This document shows positions 36,771 to 49,278 of a stretch of DNA of 64,000 nt, piece after piece. The notes under the pieces were generated by a model. The model made no database searches. It saw only the letters and a list, made by a program, of their open reading frames with translations, and was not told the origin of the DNA. Position 1 is the stretch's first letter; each line of letters starts with the position of its first letter. This DNA comes from Cyanoderma ruficeps (lineage: Eukaryota; Chordata; Aves; Passeriformes; Timaliidae), in NCBI GenBank assembly GCA_008694505.1, contig VZDJ01000041.1, positions 3,614,417-3,678,416 on the forward strand, in the 5' to 3' direction. Position numbers and translations under genes: made by a program.

Positions 36771-39700
36771 CCATGGTGTGAGTTTCATTTCAGTGTTCCT
36801 AAAATTGGGACATGCCCAGCTTTGGCCCGCAACATCTAGAAAAAGAATATATTCATATACAGGCTTTGAACCTCATGCCATGAACTACTACTTTTTATTA
36901 AAAAAAGGTGGTTACCTAGTTCAGGATGCTCAATGGTTCCCCTCTTGCATGCCAGTAATTCTTCAGTTAATCCCAACTTGGCTGCTGAATTTATTCAGTT
37001 AAAGAAACTAACCAAACAAAAACCTACCCAGATGGGGGTTTTTATATCTATATATTAAGAAAATAATAATAATAATAAATTAATGCTTAAGTAATTTATC
37101 AATGTTTTAATCATCTTCCAGCAACAAAGAGATTCTTTCTGCTATCATTTCTACCATTTTGTCTCAGTGGTTCCTAGAGAGGCTAATCTCTCCGAAGCAC
37201 CTGCAAAGTACCGCCTTGTTAAACCAAAAAATCCGCCAAAGGATATTGGATATTGGATATCACCAGCCCAGGATAGACTATCACCAGTTTTTTATTTTAA
37301 CTCTCTGCTTTTATGTGGTAAACATGAGGTTAAGCAAGGAGAGGGAAGATTTTTGTGCTGATTCTTCCTTTCCTTTCTAGAAAAAGTGACTTAAAACTGT
37401 ACATTACTAGAAACAAATACATGAAGTCTAGGGTTTAAAATAAACATATTTTATAAGGTTTAGATTTTGTAAGCAAATCTGTTCATTATATAATTAGGGG
37501 TGAAGCCATGAAGACAATGACCAGCTCCTCAACTAGACAAGCTGGACAAAGCTGTGATGAAGCCCAGGTAAGGGCTGCTCAGGGAAGGTTTTAGCCTTTT
37601 TTTAAAGTTACAGCTTCTGTAACTGAAGTGACACCTGTCACTCTTTTCCCATCTAGAGAGAGTGCTGTTGCTCTGTAGAGAGAGCTTATTGCTCTGTCAA
37701 AAGCGCCAAAATTTTCCATCTGGGATTGCTACCTCAGATTGCTCTGCTTTTTAAAATTTTCAGCCACAACAATCAGTAAATAAGATGTGGAGAATCATCT
37801 TGTAAAAGAAGGTTTCTCTTGAAAGGGGAGAAGAGAAAGCAATTCAAATGAATGTTAAAACCAAGGATAAGTGGAAATGTTGCAGGTCTCTACCTATAAA
37901 TGAGGGTCAGTGGACCTTGCTCTTCCTAGGGTATTGTAAAGATTCATTAAAGTTTGTAATGTGTTCAGATAGAGTGAGAACTGCAGAACAGTCAAGTAGG
38001 AAATGAATAATTCTGTCTTTAGAATCAAGCCTGAGCAGTGTGCAGTAAATAAGGCCTGAGGCCAAACGCCAAGCAATGAGGATAAAAGAACATATTGAAT
38101 AGATGCTCATTAAGTGAGCACCATCCATCCTGTGCCCTGCTGAAGCAGGTGTCCTGGGGAAAAGTAATAGTATGCAACCTTGTAATTAAAGCTGTATCAT
38201 AATGCATATTCACCAGGAGGTGAATTTAAGGATGCCTTGAGAAATTCAGACTGACATTGCCTAACTTTTGAATGCTTTACTTTGGAATGCTGGACTTTGC
38301 ATCTTTTATATTCTTTTTGCCATATATATGTGTGTGTCTGCGTGTAAAAAGAATATATATATATATATAAAATTATTATTTTCTCCTGTTTTCTGTTTTT
38401 CAAGAGGTGGAGATATATGATAAGAGATTGAAGAATATAGTCTTTCTGGCCACAAATCCAAACAAGAATAAGAATGACTTAGAGCCAATGGACTGAAAAT
38501 AAAGTCACTGCATGTGTCTGAAGAACCCAGAGCAGTGCTGAAAGGAGGGGAGGGGTAGGTCTGACAATCTGCAAATGAGGTAAAAAAATGTCTGAGAGCC
38601 AGGGATCATTAACCTGTGGCCTGTATATTATAGGTACTGATGCACATCAGAGATAGATCTTGATACTTTCCTTGCTTGAAATCTGGTTATGTTTCATTAT
38701 AAATTTTAAGTAATAATTATTTTATTAAATAAATTCTATGTTCTTTGATAACTTGTTCTTGAACCTACTATTCCTTCTNTTTTTTCTTCCCTTTTCTTAT
38801 CACATGCATACTTAACTTACCCCAAAGAAATTGTAAATAATTTTCCAGGTTTATTCTTTCAGTCTTTAAATACCTTTTCTCATTTTCTACCCTAAGACAA
38901 TCTTATTCAATATCAGCACTTTTTGCTTTATTTATTGATAGTATCTCTATACCTGTCCATATCTAGCATGTGAAAATAACTGTAGATATCCATGTACATT
39001 GACATATGTACAGGTATGCAGGTGTTTCTAAACACACTTGTTTTTTACAGGTATAAACTGTAAATTAAAAGAATCAATATAATGTAATGTCACAAAGTTA
39101 AGGTCACAAAAATAAATGAATCCATAAAGTTATTTGAACTTAAATAAACATAATTTCTTCCTCTGTGTTTGTATTTCTCTGTCAGTGCAACTGCTTTTGC
39201 TGTTAATGAAATGGAAGTTTATTCCCTTGCTGACCTCCATATGTACCAACACAGAGTGTTCCAGCACCCCTGTCCCCGTGCACAGATGGAGAAGAAGTGC
39301 TCAGACAAGTTGTTTTCCTGGCCAGGCTGGATGAGAGATCCCCTGCCCACAAGACCTGTTTCTACCAGGAACATGGACCTTGTCCAACAACCATCCTGCA
39401 AGTATGACGAGAATCAAGGAAATAGATTTTTAACCAAAGACTAAAATCAACATCCTCAGCCTTCACCCTATGGGCCTATCCTCTCTTTTCTGCACATTTG
39501 ACTTCACAGACAAAACTAATTACTTTCTCACTGCTCGGAAGATTTGTCTGCGTGCTCAACTTAAAATGCAAATACTTGTAACTTGCTCAGCAAAGAGAGC
39601 TGCCTAGCAACTTCCTGGCAAGGCACAAAGTCAAATTTCTCCTGAACTACCCTCAACCCACCTTAGGCTTGTTTCTGACTACTTTTCTAAGCTCAAACTC

Positions 39701-41169
39701 TAGATAAGGAACTCTTATGTAGTAATCTATTTTATATACACCACATATTTTATATCTATAAAATACATGTTTCAGAAATATTTTGAATAATTGCTTTTTA
39801 AATGCATTTTTCATCACCTGCTTATTCAAAAAGCAAGGGATGTTTTAATACTCCAAATGCTATTTTATAGGCCTTGAGAGAACACTTTTTTATACATAGT
39901 AACTTCTACATACAAATTCAACTCTAATATCTAATTCTGGTGCTCATTCAACCCCTTTGAGAGTCACTGTTTTCCTTACAAAACATTGTTTGAGGTTAAA
40001 TCTCAAAACCTTTTGACTTTAAGCTTCTAAAACAGTTATTGTCTCTGACAAAATATTGCACAGGCTGAGGCTCAGGGCTGGCACAGTGCAAAGGTAAAAA
40101 CTTATGAGTTGGAAGAAAGAAGGAAGGAAACGTGGTGCTTTTATTGCTTCAGACAAATATCTATGAACAGCAGAATTAATGAACTTGAGTTTCCAGCATT
40201 TGGTTTGCCTTGTGGCTAAAATGGTGCAAGCTGCAAGGAAAGCTTTGTGTGCAGCTGAGGAGGTCACAGATACGCTTCCAGATATCTTGGTCCTCTCCTG
40301 CTCCTTCTTTTTGCATAAAACCTGATGGATTTTAAGACCTTTTGTTCTGTCTGCAGTGTGGAACACAGAAGCTCTTCCTGATCTCTGATGCAACTCTGTC
40401 CAACATCTGGGCTTGGAAATTAAATCTATACAGAGGGAGAAAAGGTAGAATCCTGTTTCCATACAAAGATCACAGGTCAAGCAGTACCACACATAGGTGT
40501 GAATCTGTCTGTGAATGTGTCGTCTGACCTCTTTGCCTCTATGGCAGATCTGATTGACATTGACCAAGTGATTCCCAAGTCTTAGACACAGAAGCAAAAA
40601 GACAGCATTACAGAAATCTTGTTTCCGAAGAAGCCCAGGGTCAAGATACCATTAGCTTGGAGAACAGTAGGGATGCATTTAAAGTATTGGGAAATAGATG
40701 GGTTTATGATCTAGATACAATCACACAGTCAATGCCCGTACCACAGTCTCCTTCAACTGCTGGTCACAGCAGTATCAAGAGATTTTAAGGCTGAGAGCAA
40801 GAAGCTGAAAGAAACAAATATGAAAATGTGACACTACCTTTCCTGAGCACTGTGGAGAGCACACAGATTTAACACAGGACAGAGGAGAATATGAGGGCAG
40901 CTTGCGCAGAACAAACCTAAGACATAAAGGCAGAGAGGAGTGAGTACCTGAGTGGCTCCCTATGCCACTATGCAGTGTAGGGATGAGCACATGCTTTACT
41001 GGCATCACTGAGGACTCACTCAGTTCACTGAGCAGCTGCTGCTGAAGGGCCAAAAGGGGAAGAATCAGAGTCTGCAACTGAGGGATTTCCTTTCTTCTTC
41101 TCTGGCCTTATGAATCTTGCAGACAGAAAAGAAAGGAGCATCCTGATAGATTCGAAAACATTCCTATTC
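36771..41169. other. Unique non-coding DNA
   Basis: Contains an (AAT)n run at 37062-37080, three tandem GGATATT units near 37243-37259, an (AT)n run near 38352-38370 and an N at 38779 in a T-rich stretch. The 192-codon frame on the - strand at 40019-40597 shows no domain and no splice context, so I regard it as chance. Confidence 0.45.
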
Positions 41170-41244
41170 ATTGCAGGACAGTTAGAATACCTGACCTTTA
41201 AAGGTCCCTGTCAACCCAAACTATTCCATGATTTTGTGAAAACA
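41170..41244 (+). mobile_element. CR1 LINE 3' end
   Basis: Reads TTGCAGGACAGTTAGAATAC, then GACCTTTAAAGGTCCCTGTC, then CAACCCAAACTATTCCATGA. This matches the conserved CR1 tail (GATCTTTAAAGGTCCCTTCC, then CAACCCAAACCATTCTATGA) closely. Only the last 75 or so bases remain, typical of 5'-truncated CR1 copies. Confidence 0.75.
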
Positions 41245-44200
41245 GTGTTCAAACATGAGGGAGAAAAACAGTGCACAAAAATGTGGCTGGGTCCTTTTTT
41301 GGCATCCCAGCCTCTCCTGCCTCTGTTTAGGACAGTAAGAGGAATTCTTCAGCAAAGCTGTTGAGAAGAATATTTTTATTGCAGTTCACTTCACCTGGTG
41401 CCAGGCATACGGTGGTGCTCTCCTCACACACCAGCCAAAATTGCTGCTAACAGCTCTGGAAAGCCACAGAGACAACAACAAAAAAACCAATGGCAGGGGT
41501 GGGGGTGAAGCAGCACAAACCACAAAACATTGCTGCACTTACCCAGAGAACAGAACTCTAACTCAAAGAGGTAACAAGAGGCCAAAGGTCACCCTGGCTG
41601 TGCAGGTCCTCAGATATATCTGTCCTCTGAAGGCACCTGAGTTGCTGGGCTGCCACATCCAGAGAGCACAAGATGTGTTTAGCCATTTTTTGTTCACAGT
41701 TCAATATCATGGTAATTGCGTCACTTCTTTTCAATATACGAAGAGTTAAAGGACTCCTCCTTTCAGAGAGGATTGTGAAAGATCAGCTCAAAGTTCAGTT
41801 GCCTGCACTTATTTGTTTCTTCTTCTTCATGTGAAACCTTTCCAAGAGTGGCCCTTTTGTGCAAAATATCTTTGTGCTTTTATAGCACCAAATTCCACTT
41901 AGAGCTTATTGAGGTTCCCGTGTAACACAGCTTTTACGTACCTGCTTAATGATGAGCATTTATTTAAATCACATCCTTAGTCAGCAAAGTATTCAAATCC
42001 CTTATGAGCCTCAAGGACTTGAAATTGCTTTTCAAACTAAAGAATAATACATCAGTATATGAAAAAGAGACCTTGAAAAACAGCAATGTGACAAACAGAA
42101 TCAGAATTTAGCCTGAAAGTTGCATTCTTAAATATCAACAATGGAAAAAAGTTATGGATAATATATGAAAATTGTCTCAGCACTGAGTATTAAGTTATTA
42201 TTATTTTTCCAACATTTTAATATCAACTTTGCCACCTGGAGAAAACATACTACATCTCTATATAGATCTTTTAACGTCAGGTAATTGGGACATGTGGAAA
42301 AGAAGCCTAAAGTGTGTTATGGGTGCTATAGACCAGATTGTCCCCACCAGCATGTTCATATACATAGTCAGAAAAGACTTTCCCAAATGTGGACTTGGCT
42401 TTTGCCCCATGGCAATGGAAGCTTACAGTTTGGTGTCAGTAAATGCAGCAATTGCAGAACAGATCTTACAGACTTTATTAGCATTCTAAAGGTGTATCAT
42501 TCACTCTGTTGAAAGAAAAAAGATGACTTGCACTGTTAGTGGAAGTATGCAGTACATACTGTTACAGCATATGAAGGGAAGCTATTTATTTGGCATTGTG
42601 GCATTTTAGTTTAGGTATTGGGTACCTCATGGAAGCCTGTTATATTTTTCTTTAAACAAATGTGGAGTTGTGGACTTTATAACATGAGACGATTAAAAAC
42701 AGAACAATATATGAATCAGATCTTAGGTTTTCTGAGTATTTTAAAGAATAATTCATGCATTAAACCTGAGCATTCATTGGAAATAAAAAAGTAAATTGCC
42801 AAAATTTCATAAAGATAGTCACTAGCTGGTGAACAGTTAATTTACCTCTCAGTTAATTTCTCTTACATGAGAAATACATCAATTAAAAAAGAAAGCTTAT
42901 ACATCATTTTCTGCTCTGAAAAAAAAAAAGTTAAATCACAAGTCCTACATCAATAAAAAAAAATTAAGAGAAATTTTAATGGAAATACAAACTGCAAAGA
43001 GTTTGAACTCAATATCCTTGAAATAGATGGCATCTGTCCCCCAGACTAAACAGCCTTTGGTACCATCTACAAATAAGATGCATGATTTTTTATAGGCTCT
43101 CCTGAAGAGCAGAGTTATTATCATACATTAGATTTTGCTTCTTGATTAAAAAATCATATTAATTAAATGCAATTAAATTAAATTAAATTAAGAGTTGAAG
43201 AAGCAGCAATCCATTTATTATTATTTTCTCACAGTGTGGGCCAAATTCTAATAGAGTGATCACCCTCTCTCCCAGCCTCCCAGTCACAATTACCCAACAT
43301 CCCTGGAGCACCATGCAGAAGTATTAACATATTATTAATTCTCTTCTGTGAAATTTTTCTTTGCACAAAGAAAACTGGTTATGAGGCCTCCTCCTTTTTG
43401 GTTAATCTCTTCCTTTTAATTGATTTTTTCTTTGTGTTTTGCTGTCTCTGAATTGTCTTTTCTTTGTCTTATTGTCTCATGTCTCCTTACATGGTACTAG
43501 TCTACTTCACTGTATCCTCTCAAGAATTCCTGGAAACTTTCTTGCCCAGAACAGCCATCTTTGCTTATAGTTACTCTTACAGTGTCTGTGTTGTATGTTC
43601 ATTGAGATCATACATCTCAAAGATCCTTGAGAAGAGAGAAGTGGAGAAGAGTGGAAGCAATTCCTGAAAGTAAGAACAAATTAAATTTTCTTTGGTCTTG
43701 ATGGCAGGATGTATCATCCAAAAGCCACTCTTGGTTTCATATACTGATTCCCAAGCAAACTTTAATCTAGTCACTTAAGAACTAGAAGTCTATTTTGTGC
43801 CCATTTGGGTAGTGGGGAGCTCCCATGCTGGCAGGGTAGTTGACATCGAGGAACTGCAGCATGCAGACTGCTCCTGAACAAGTTTCTGTGTCGGGTCTTT
43901 CTGCCCCACTCAGCGTAGGCTGGCAGTAGGAAACATGGGCTGCCCTGTTAAACCAGAGCTGAACAAACACATTGGGTGCTGTGTGAATCAACACACACAG
44001 GTGAGTGAGGGCAACCAAAACACCACAGCTGCAATGCAAAGAGTAAATGTATTTCATTACGTCTCTGGCTGGAGGATTCTGAAAGAGTGCCAGGCTGCAG
44101 AGACACAGGCCATGGGGACACAGGCACCGTCAGGCTCACTCCATGCCAGCGGCTGGCAGGGCTGCTCTTTGCACCCTTCTGTCAAAGGCCCACACAGACA

Positions 44201-47200
44201 CAGTTTACTTCCACACTGTGATCACCTCTGCTTTTTATCATCTCTGCTTTGATCTCTGTCCCAAGACAAGGAGCACATGCACGTCTGGGAGAGGACCTGC
44301 AAGTCTCTGCAAACACCTATGTTATCTCTACACAGAAATTCTACTTCTCAAAACAGAGACAGCATAAGCAGCAGTAAGCATAACATATGGTTTCCCACAC
44401 TGTTATTCTCCAGACCTTGGCATTCCTAGCTACAGGGTCACTGGAGCACATCATCCTCCTCGCCATTCTCCTGCTTTTAACCCTTTTCTCCCAACACACA
44501 CTCTGAACTATGACTCAAGAAAAGGTAAGCCCCTTTGCACAGCAATATAGAAGTGGGTAATGAAGTCCCAGCTAGCTGAAGAAATGAGAGCAGGTGAGGA
44601 GTCCAGGGCAGAAAAAAAGACCTCTGCTAAACAATCCAGTTCTTGCCAGTTAAGTCTCAGATCAGTCCTGCTGGCAAACCTGTGACCTTGTTAAAATAAA
44701 CTCATTCTCCATGGAATTTTGTCTTCTTGAAAATATTAGAAAAAATATTTGCATATTTCCAGTTCTTTTTGAGCAGGCAGTCCTCATGTGGGAGCACTAT
44801 TGAGATCCTGAGCAGCTGCCCTTACAAAACTAAAACCCAGATCTTCATAGATGACTGGCTCAGACATGCCATAAATTACAGCAGAGCCAGTTTTTAAACA
44901 AGCATATAACTGCTATGTAGAATTATTTTCTGCTGTTGTGTTCTCCTTCCTTTCACTAAGTGAGCACTGCCATTCTGCATTTTCTGAAGCTCCTGCTCCT
45001 CTCCAGAGCATTCACTCGCCATCCTCCATGCTCCCACCATATGTGAGAAAATTTGTCCGATATAATTCTCAACTATTTTCTAACTCACTTCAATTCACTG
45101 CTGGCAGCATGTTTTCTCTCTTTCCCTCCATAATTCCTTTTCCTTTCTCTCAGCAATATAATTTTATATGTTAATACTGTTATTTAATATTGTCTCACCT
45201 TCTTGGATCCAGCTTACACTGAAGCTTTTGCCAAAGCATCTTTATATATTATGTTTTTATTTCATATGGCAGATTTGTTTCAAAGATGTTATGAAAACGT
45301 GTCTGTTCATGAATATGCACTGATGATTCAAGACAAAGTTTTGTTTTCCTTTTGGAAAATCATGTTGGCTAAATATCTTTCTCTTTTGATATCTCTGGAC
45401 AGCTTCTGCATTACGCTCCCTTATGACATTTTGTTTCAGAATCAGATTTAATTATACTACAAAATAATCTCCTTATAGTATCCAATTCACAGAAAATACT
45501 AACACAACCCTACTGAAAGGAAGATGCCTTCTGTGAAGAACGTGAATCCATGACAGTTTTAACTTCAGTATTTACATAGTCAGGAACATGGGCTTAGAAT
45601 TTATTCTCTTCCCTATAGCCAAATCCTGTTCAGATCTTCGACTCACTTAACTGAGGGGAACACCAGACTGTAATTCAGAGAAGGAAACACCCAGAAAGGC
45701 CAGGCCACTGCTGGATAGACAGATAGTTATGCATATGCATGTTTACAGTCATCTTGTCCACTTCAGTCCTCACCACAAAGATATTCTTTGGACTGAAGTG
45801 AACTGTAGACAGGCACTTCATCATAACAAGCTCCTCAGTCTTTTGAGGTTCACTTATTCACTTTGAACACATGTGGCTAAGACTGCCCTTTAACTCATTA
45901 TCACATTTAAAAATAGTTTTAAGGGTTTATTTGTAAGGTTGATTTGCAGTATATGTTCACACGTGATGCAGAAAATAAAATGGAAGTTTGCCAGGCGTCC
46001 ACCAGTTTCCAAAGAAATACCCTAATGAAACTAGCCTCCGTAGTCTGAGAAATCAAGTTGTAAGCCTTTCAGGAAAATTGCATTATAAAATAGGCCACAC
46101 ATGAAAATATAAAGTGGTTCGTAGTTTTCACTACAAGACTCATGTTCTGCTCTCTGAAACACCAGTCATCACTCCATTTATGTGAAATTAGATCAAATCT
46201 GCTATACAACTGTTCCACAGTGATAATTCTGGGGCATATGAAAGCATGTTCTACTCTGTGGTCACCTATTAGAACTTGTCCTTCCCGTTGTTCATGGATC
46301 TAGCAAGCACTTTCAAAGTAGAGATTTTTACACCCTAGAAGGTGTAATATAGCATTCATTCATAGACTTTCAAAGAGAAAATAATGTTTGCATTTATTTA
46401 TGGAGACAAAATACTTAACCAGGTGATCATTCACTTTTCCATGACAGAAGTTGCTATGCTTCACTCAAATCCCCTCCTAAAAAGATAAGACCTGTCCTTA
46501 AAGAAACCTGTTTGTTTGTTTGCTTGTTATCTAATGGAGGATGACAGAAGGACAGGTAGTACACCTCTGAAGTGTGATATAGTAAAATGATTCAATACAT
46601 TATAAAATATATAAAGGTAGCAATATCAAAACTTTCCTAAATAAAGAGGGTGGGCTATAGGGGGAGAAAGGCAAGAAGGGTTAAAAGGAACGGTTATTTT
46701 TTTCCCATGATACCCCTTTTTCTTTGTTAGGTTCTGCCCAGGACTTCTCTTTATCAGCTTGCTTAAAGAGTGAGCATATATAGTTCAAAACAATAACTGT
46801 TTAAATATATGAAAGATTATCTATGATTTCACTGGAATGTTTTTACATTATTTTCTTAAACCAAAGAATTCTGCACTCACATTTTAAAGCATTAAATAGA
46901 AACGTGTCCTGGTTTGTATTATCTAACAAATGAACCAATGAACCAGGGAACCAGCTGCAGATTCATTTTCAGTATGATTTCCCTGATGGATACATTCAGG
47001 ATGTTATGGTCAGGAGACAGTGAAACAACCCCTGTGAAGAGGTCAGAAATGATGCTGTCAGAGAACAGAACACTGTGGGACAGGCACAGAAAATTAAAAA
47101 ACACCAAAACCAAAACAGATAAGGAATGTTCAGCTAACATAATGATTCTAGCTTCTTCTATTTAAATCTCCTTTAATCCTTCATCTACAATTAATAAGAT

Positions 47201-49149
47201 TTGCTATTTAAAAAAGTAGTTCAGAGGGTTCCACACTTATTGCTAAAACATAAAAGTAAAATTCTGCCCTTTCATCATCTAAAATATATATATAAAAATT
47301 TGTGAATCAAAAGTCTCTTTTAAACATCTCTGAGGATGACAAGTTAAAAAACTGCAAAAAATGAGCATTTTATTGTCAAAATCTCAGCACAGAGTAGCAA
47401 AGATATGAGCCATGATGATACTCAGTGGCATACTGAGCTGTCATCAAAGAGAGTGAGCATTCCATCTATGAAAACAATTTTTCATTTGAAATGAAAGGTA
47501 GCCCATTAAAGATGCAGAGATTATCTTTCTCATTCTTAATAAGGGTCAGACAGACCAGTATATGGAAGAACAGAAGCAATCAGCACAAGGAAATGACCCC
47601 AAATTAATGTCAAATATGGACTTCCATAACAGCAGGGACAGAAACAGCAAGATAAAAAAGAAACTGTACATACATGTATTTTGCGTTCTTTTGGACGCAG
47701 ATGACATATTTGCACAAGTGACTCAACAAAAAGGCTAAACAAAGTCCTGTTTGCTGTACAAAGATAAGCCTGATGTGGTGTAGTGCAGGAGGGCACATAT
47801 GTGCCTTCCTTTCATTAGTGTCACACAGCCCCATGCTGGGCTCAGCCTGCACTGAAGGAATGCAGACACTCCCAGCTGGATGGAATCCTCTCCTCTCCTT
47901 CCACCCAAGCTGCCAGATGAGGCAGGCAACACACCATGGGACAAACCCTGCTGGGATCTGCCCAGCTACCCAAGGGCTCTGGCCGAGGAGCTGGTGCTGC
48001 TCTGGCTGGAGGTGGGAGGGTGGCAGCGGGGTGAGTAGGGAGCACGTGGGCACAACCAGCCCCGGGAACACAGAGCCCATCCTGCTCACCAGCCTGCCAG
48101 AGAGACTGAAGGGAAGCAGAGCAGGCAGGAGACAAAAAAGCTACAAAATTAAGTCCCCCTTCTGACCAAAGCCACAGACTAAAGAGAGGCCACTAGTGTC
48201 CTGCAGGCAGCACAGACTAACTCCAGAGCTACACTGCCATAGATAAAGGGATCTTTTCCAATCTTCCCTATATATTTGCTTTGGATCTGATTGCTTTTTC
48301 ATCTGTTGTGTAGTCAGGACTCTCTTCCACCTTTGAATATCTTGTTGTGTAGTAAGTGGTCCTAGAGGAAATACTTTAAAAAAAAAAATCAAGACCCAAA
48401 AGGTATAAAAGAGATCCTTTCCTGATTCCATTTCAGAACTGAGAAAGAGCTTGTGCATCCAAAAGTGTGTCCTCTTTTTCTTCTCATAGATGGTATTTCT
48501 TCTAAATTTGCTGCCATTCACTTACGGTATGAACAGTAGTGAGAGACTTAGGATATGGCATTGCTTTAACATGAGAAGAGACAACATTATTACCCTACAT
48601 CATTTATAATTTTCTTTTATTTATATAGAGAGATATGTGTATGCACTCAGGAGAATAAATCAATCTACTCTGAATCTGTCCCCTTCATCAACCCGTTCCC
48701 TGTCTTTCTTCAACAGTGTGTTTGGAATCAAAGCAAGAAGTTTCTGCATTTTGGAGATGTTTTCTCCTGTATCTTTGAATGCAGATGACACCCTGTTTGG
48801 ATCCAAACAGCCAACCTCTTTGGTGCTCCTTAGTTTCCAACCTCGCCCTGCCATTGTGCAGCATTAGAATGAGGCAGAGGCAGGGAGTGACACTTCTGCT
48901 GACAACCACTTGCACAGAGGAGTGCTCAGGCAGAAGTGTCCTCTGAGACCAATAAAAAATGTAACAACAATAAAAATGTAACAATATTTTAGTGATAATA
49001 TTGCAGCCATGGAAGAGGGCTGACACCAGCGAGTTTGCTTTTCAGCAGGATATCTGAATGGGCATCTCTTGTCTGTACCACTGCAACATGGGAGTGCATG
49101 CTGAGTACATTTTTTAAATGATGTACCCTATATTCTATGATATGCAATC
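41245..49149. other. Unique non-coding DNA with one GC-rich patch
   Basis: No gene recognised. Contains an AAATT pentamer run at 43171-43191, a GTTT run near 46508-46527 and a GC-rich patch at about 47930-48080 that yields overlapping chance frames of up to 159 codons. A Cys/His-rich frame at 42285-42512 was considered and not accepted as a gene. Confidence 0.45.
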
Positions 49150-49278
49150 AGAGAATCATAGAATGACTCATGTTGGAAGGAACCTTAAAGGCCATCTAAT
49201 TCCAGCCCCTCTGCCATGGGCAGGGACACATTCCACTAGACCAGATTGCTCAGGCCCCCACTCAAACTGGCCTTCAAG
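49150..49278 (-). mobile_element. CR1 LINE 3' end, minus strand
   Basis: On the + strand it reads AGAATCATAGAATGACTCAT, then GTTGGAAGGAACCTTAAAGG, CCATCTAATTCCAG, CTGCCATGGGCAGGGACAC and CCACTAGACCAGATTGCTCA. This is the reverse complement of the CR1 3' untranslated end with its ATTCTATG-type terminal repeat. About 130 bp, 5'-truncated. Confidence 0.9.

Noticed and set aside
40019..40597. 192-codon open frame on the minus strand
   Set aside because: No recognisable domain, and a stretch of this length is expected occasionally in 64 kb read in six frames.
42285..42512. Cys/His-rich 75-codon frame (CYGCYRPDCPHQHVH) resembling a zinc-binding tail of a transposase
   Set aside because: Spacing does not fit a zinc finger or piggyBac C-terminal domain that I can name, and no transposase core or terminal repeats lie nearby.
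46904..46920. TGTCCTGGTTTG resembling the start of an avian ERVL LTR
   Set aside because: The sequence after it does not follow the LTR and no end or target duplication was found.
47610..48165. GC-rich patch with long overlapping frames on both strands
   Set aside because: Long frames in several phases at once reflect low stop density in GC-rich DNA; no start context or domain.
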